Assembly (NCBI GenBank): GCA_964533705.1
Contig: CAZHMN010000130.1
Coordinates: forward strand, 1 to 5,662
DNA length: 5,662 bases
Source: CAZHMN01 sp964533705
GTDB taxonomy: Bacteria; Electryoneota; B3-LCP
Direction of reading: 5' to 3'
This document shows positions 5,223 to 5,662 of the stretch, piece after piece (position 1 is the first letter of the stretch; the number at the start of each line of letters is the position of its first letter). A program made the position numbers and the translations under genes. The notes beneath the pieces are model-generated. The model was not told where the DNA came from. It saw only the letters and a program-made list of their open reading frames with translations, and made no database searches.

Positions 5223-5662
5223 ATGAAATCGGAAACCGCAAAGAAAACACGCACGGAAACGCACTCGAAATCTGCCGAGAAGCTGACGCCGTTAAAGAAT
5301 AAATTAGAAGAGCTGGAAGAGGGCCTGCGCTGGACCCGCAAACGGTTGCTTTTCTGGGAAATGTTGATCTGGCATTTATACGATCTCGTTCCACCAGAAA
5401 CCTTCCCGCTGAAAGACATCCTGGACGGATACACCCGAGAAACCCTGATAGCCGAGCGGGAAATGAAGGCTCGACTTAGCAGGGGGATTACTGTAAGAAT
5501 TGTTGATCCAGAAAGCGGGGAAGAGGTCTGTAGAATGGGCAGCGAACAGGAGGCCCATTTTATCCAGCGAGCTGAAAAATTGAAGGCGAAGAACACTGAG
5601 GAGATCATCCGCGAATTCAGGGATGAATTGGCGGAGGTATATGGGGAGGTGCTGAAGGGGGA
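5223..5662 (+). CDS. Hypothetical protein, 3' end outside the window
   Basis: An open frame starts at ATG 5223, five bases after GAGG (5214-5217), and stays open for 146 codons to the window edge with no stop. I do not recognise the family. The N-terminus is lysine- and threonine-rich and highly charged (MKSETAKKTRTETHSK). A heptad-like helical region follows, LKNKLEELEEGLRWTRKRLL (about 24-43), then an aromatic and hydrophobic stretch FWEMLIWHLYDLV (44-56), a more structured segment ITVRIVDPESGEEV, and finally long charged helices (about 105-146). No signal peptide is seen, and the hydrophobic stretch is short for a membrane span. Spacing of 12 bases from the preceding stop suggests an operon. 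Antisense frames over the same stretch are shadows. The coding call rests on length, the ribosome binding site and the amino-acid make-up. Confidence 0.7.
   Translation, partial: MKSETAKKTRTETHSKSAEKLTPLKNKLEELEEGLRWTRKRLLFWEMLIWHLYDLVPPETFPLKDILDGYTRETLIAEREMKARLSRGITVRIVDPESGEEVCRMGSEQEAHFIQRAEKLKAKNTEEIIREFRDELAEVYGEVLKG

Noticed and set aside
5207..5608. Minus-strand 133-codon frame at the 3' end
   Set aside because: It is antisense to the 5223 open frame, which has a good ribosome binding site; the peptide is Ser/Phe-rich as expected from a shadow of a charged helical protein.

Overview
The window is a bacterial chromosomal segment with every supportable gene on the + strand. It reads as an uncultured Gram-negative-type bacterium of intermediate GC. 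The clues are a predicted lipoprotein with a GWxTD domain (a family known mainly from Bacteroidota/FCB-group, Acidobacteriota and related candidate phyla), an envelope-sugar enzyme, and short palindromic repeats in the intergenic gaps. No rRNA, tRNA, phage, IS or CRISPR feature is visible, and the phylum cannot be fixed from this sequence alone.

Layout. (1) 79-1002 encodes an NmrA/isoflavone-reductase-like NAD(P)-binding protein, flanked on both sides by copies of an 8-9 bp hairpin repeat. (2) 1123-3243 encodes a 706-residue protein joining a NodB-type polysaccharide deacetylase domain to a family-4-like glycosyltransferase domain. It has no export signal and probably acts in the cytoplasm on a cell-surface glycan. 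(3) 3244-3513 is a non-coding gap with two repeat types and a small palindrome just before the next start. (4) 3514-3885 encodes a single-domain cupin with intact metal ligands, closed by a textbook intrinsic terminator. (5) 4028-4699 encodes a short GWxTD-domain lipoprotein, preceded by an AT-rich leader with promoter-like sequence and a very strong ribosome binding site. (6) 4700-4970 holds another palindrome and a weak small ORF. (7) 4971-5210 and 5223-5662 are two closely spaced unrecognised ORFs. The second runs off the 3' edge of the window.

How the genes work together. Only the last two ORFs look like an operon. The other genes are separated by 120-270 bp gaps that each contain hairpins, and the cupin/GWxTD junction has a terminator followed by a new leader. 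The deacetylase-glycosyltransferase and the GWxTD lipoprotein both point to the cell envelope, but nothing here shows they share a pathway. I did not find convincing evidence of a new multi-gene system. The most interesting items are the deacetylase-glycosyltransferase fusion, the hairpin family, the leader of the GWxTD gene, and a reading-frame discontinuity at an A-tract before the 3' gene pair.
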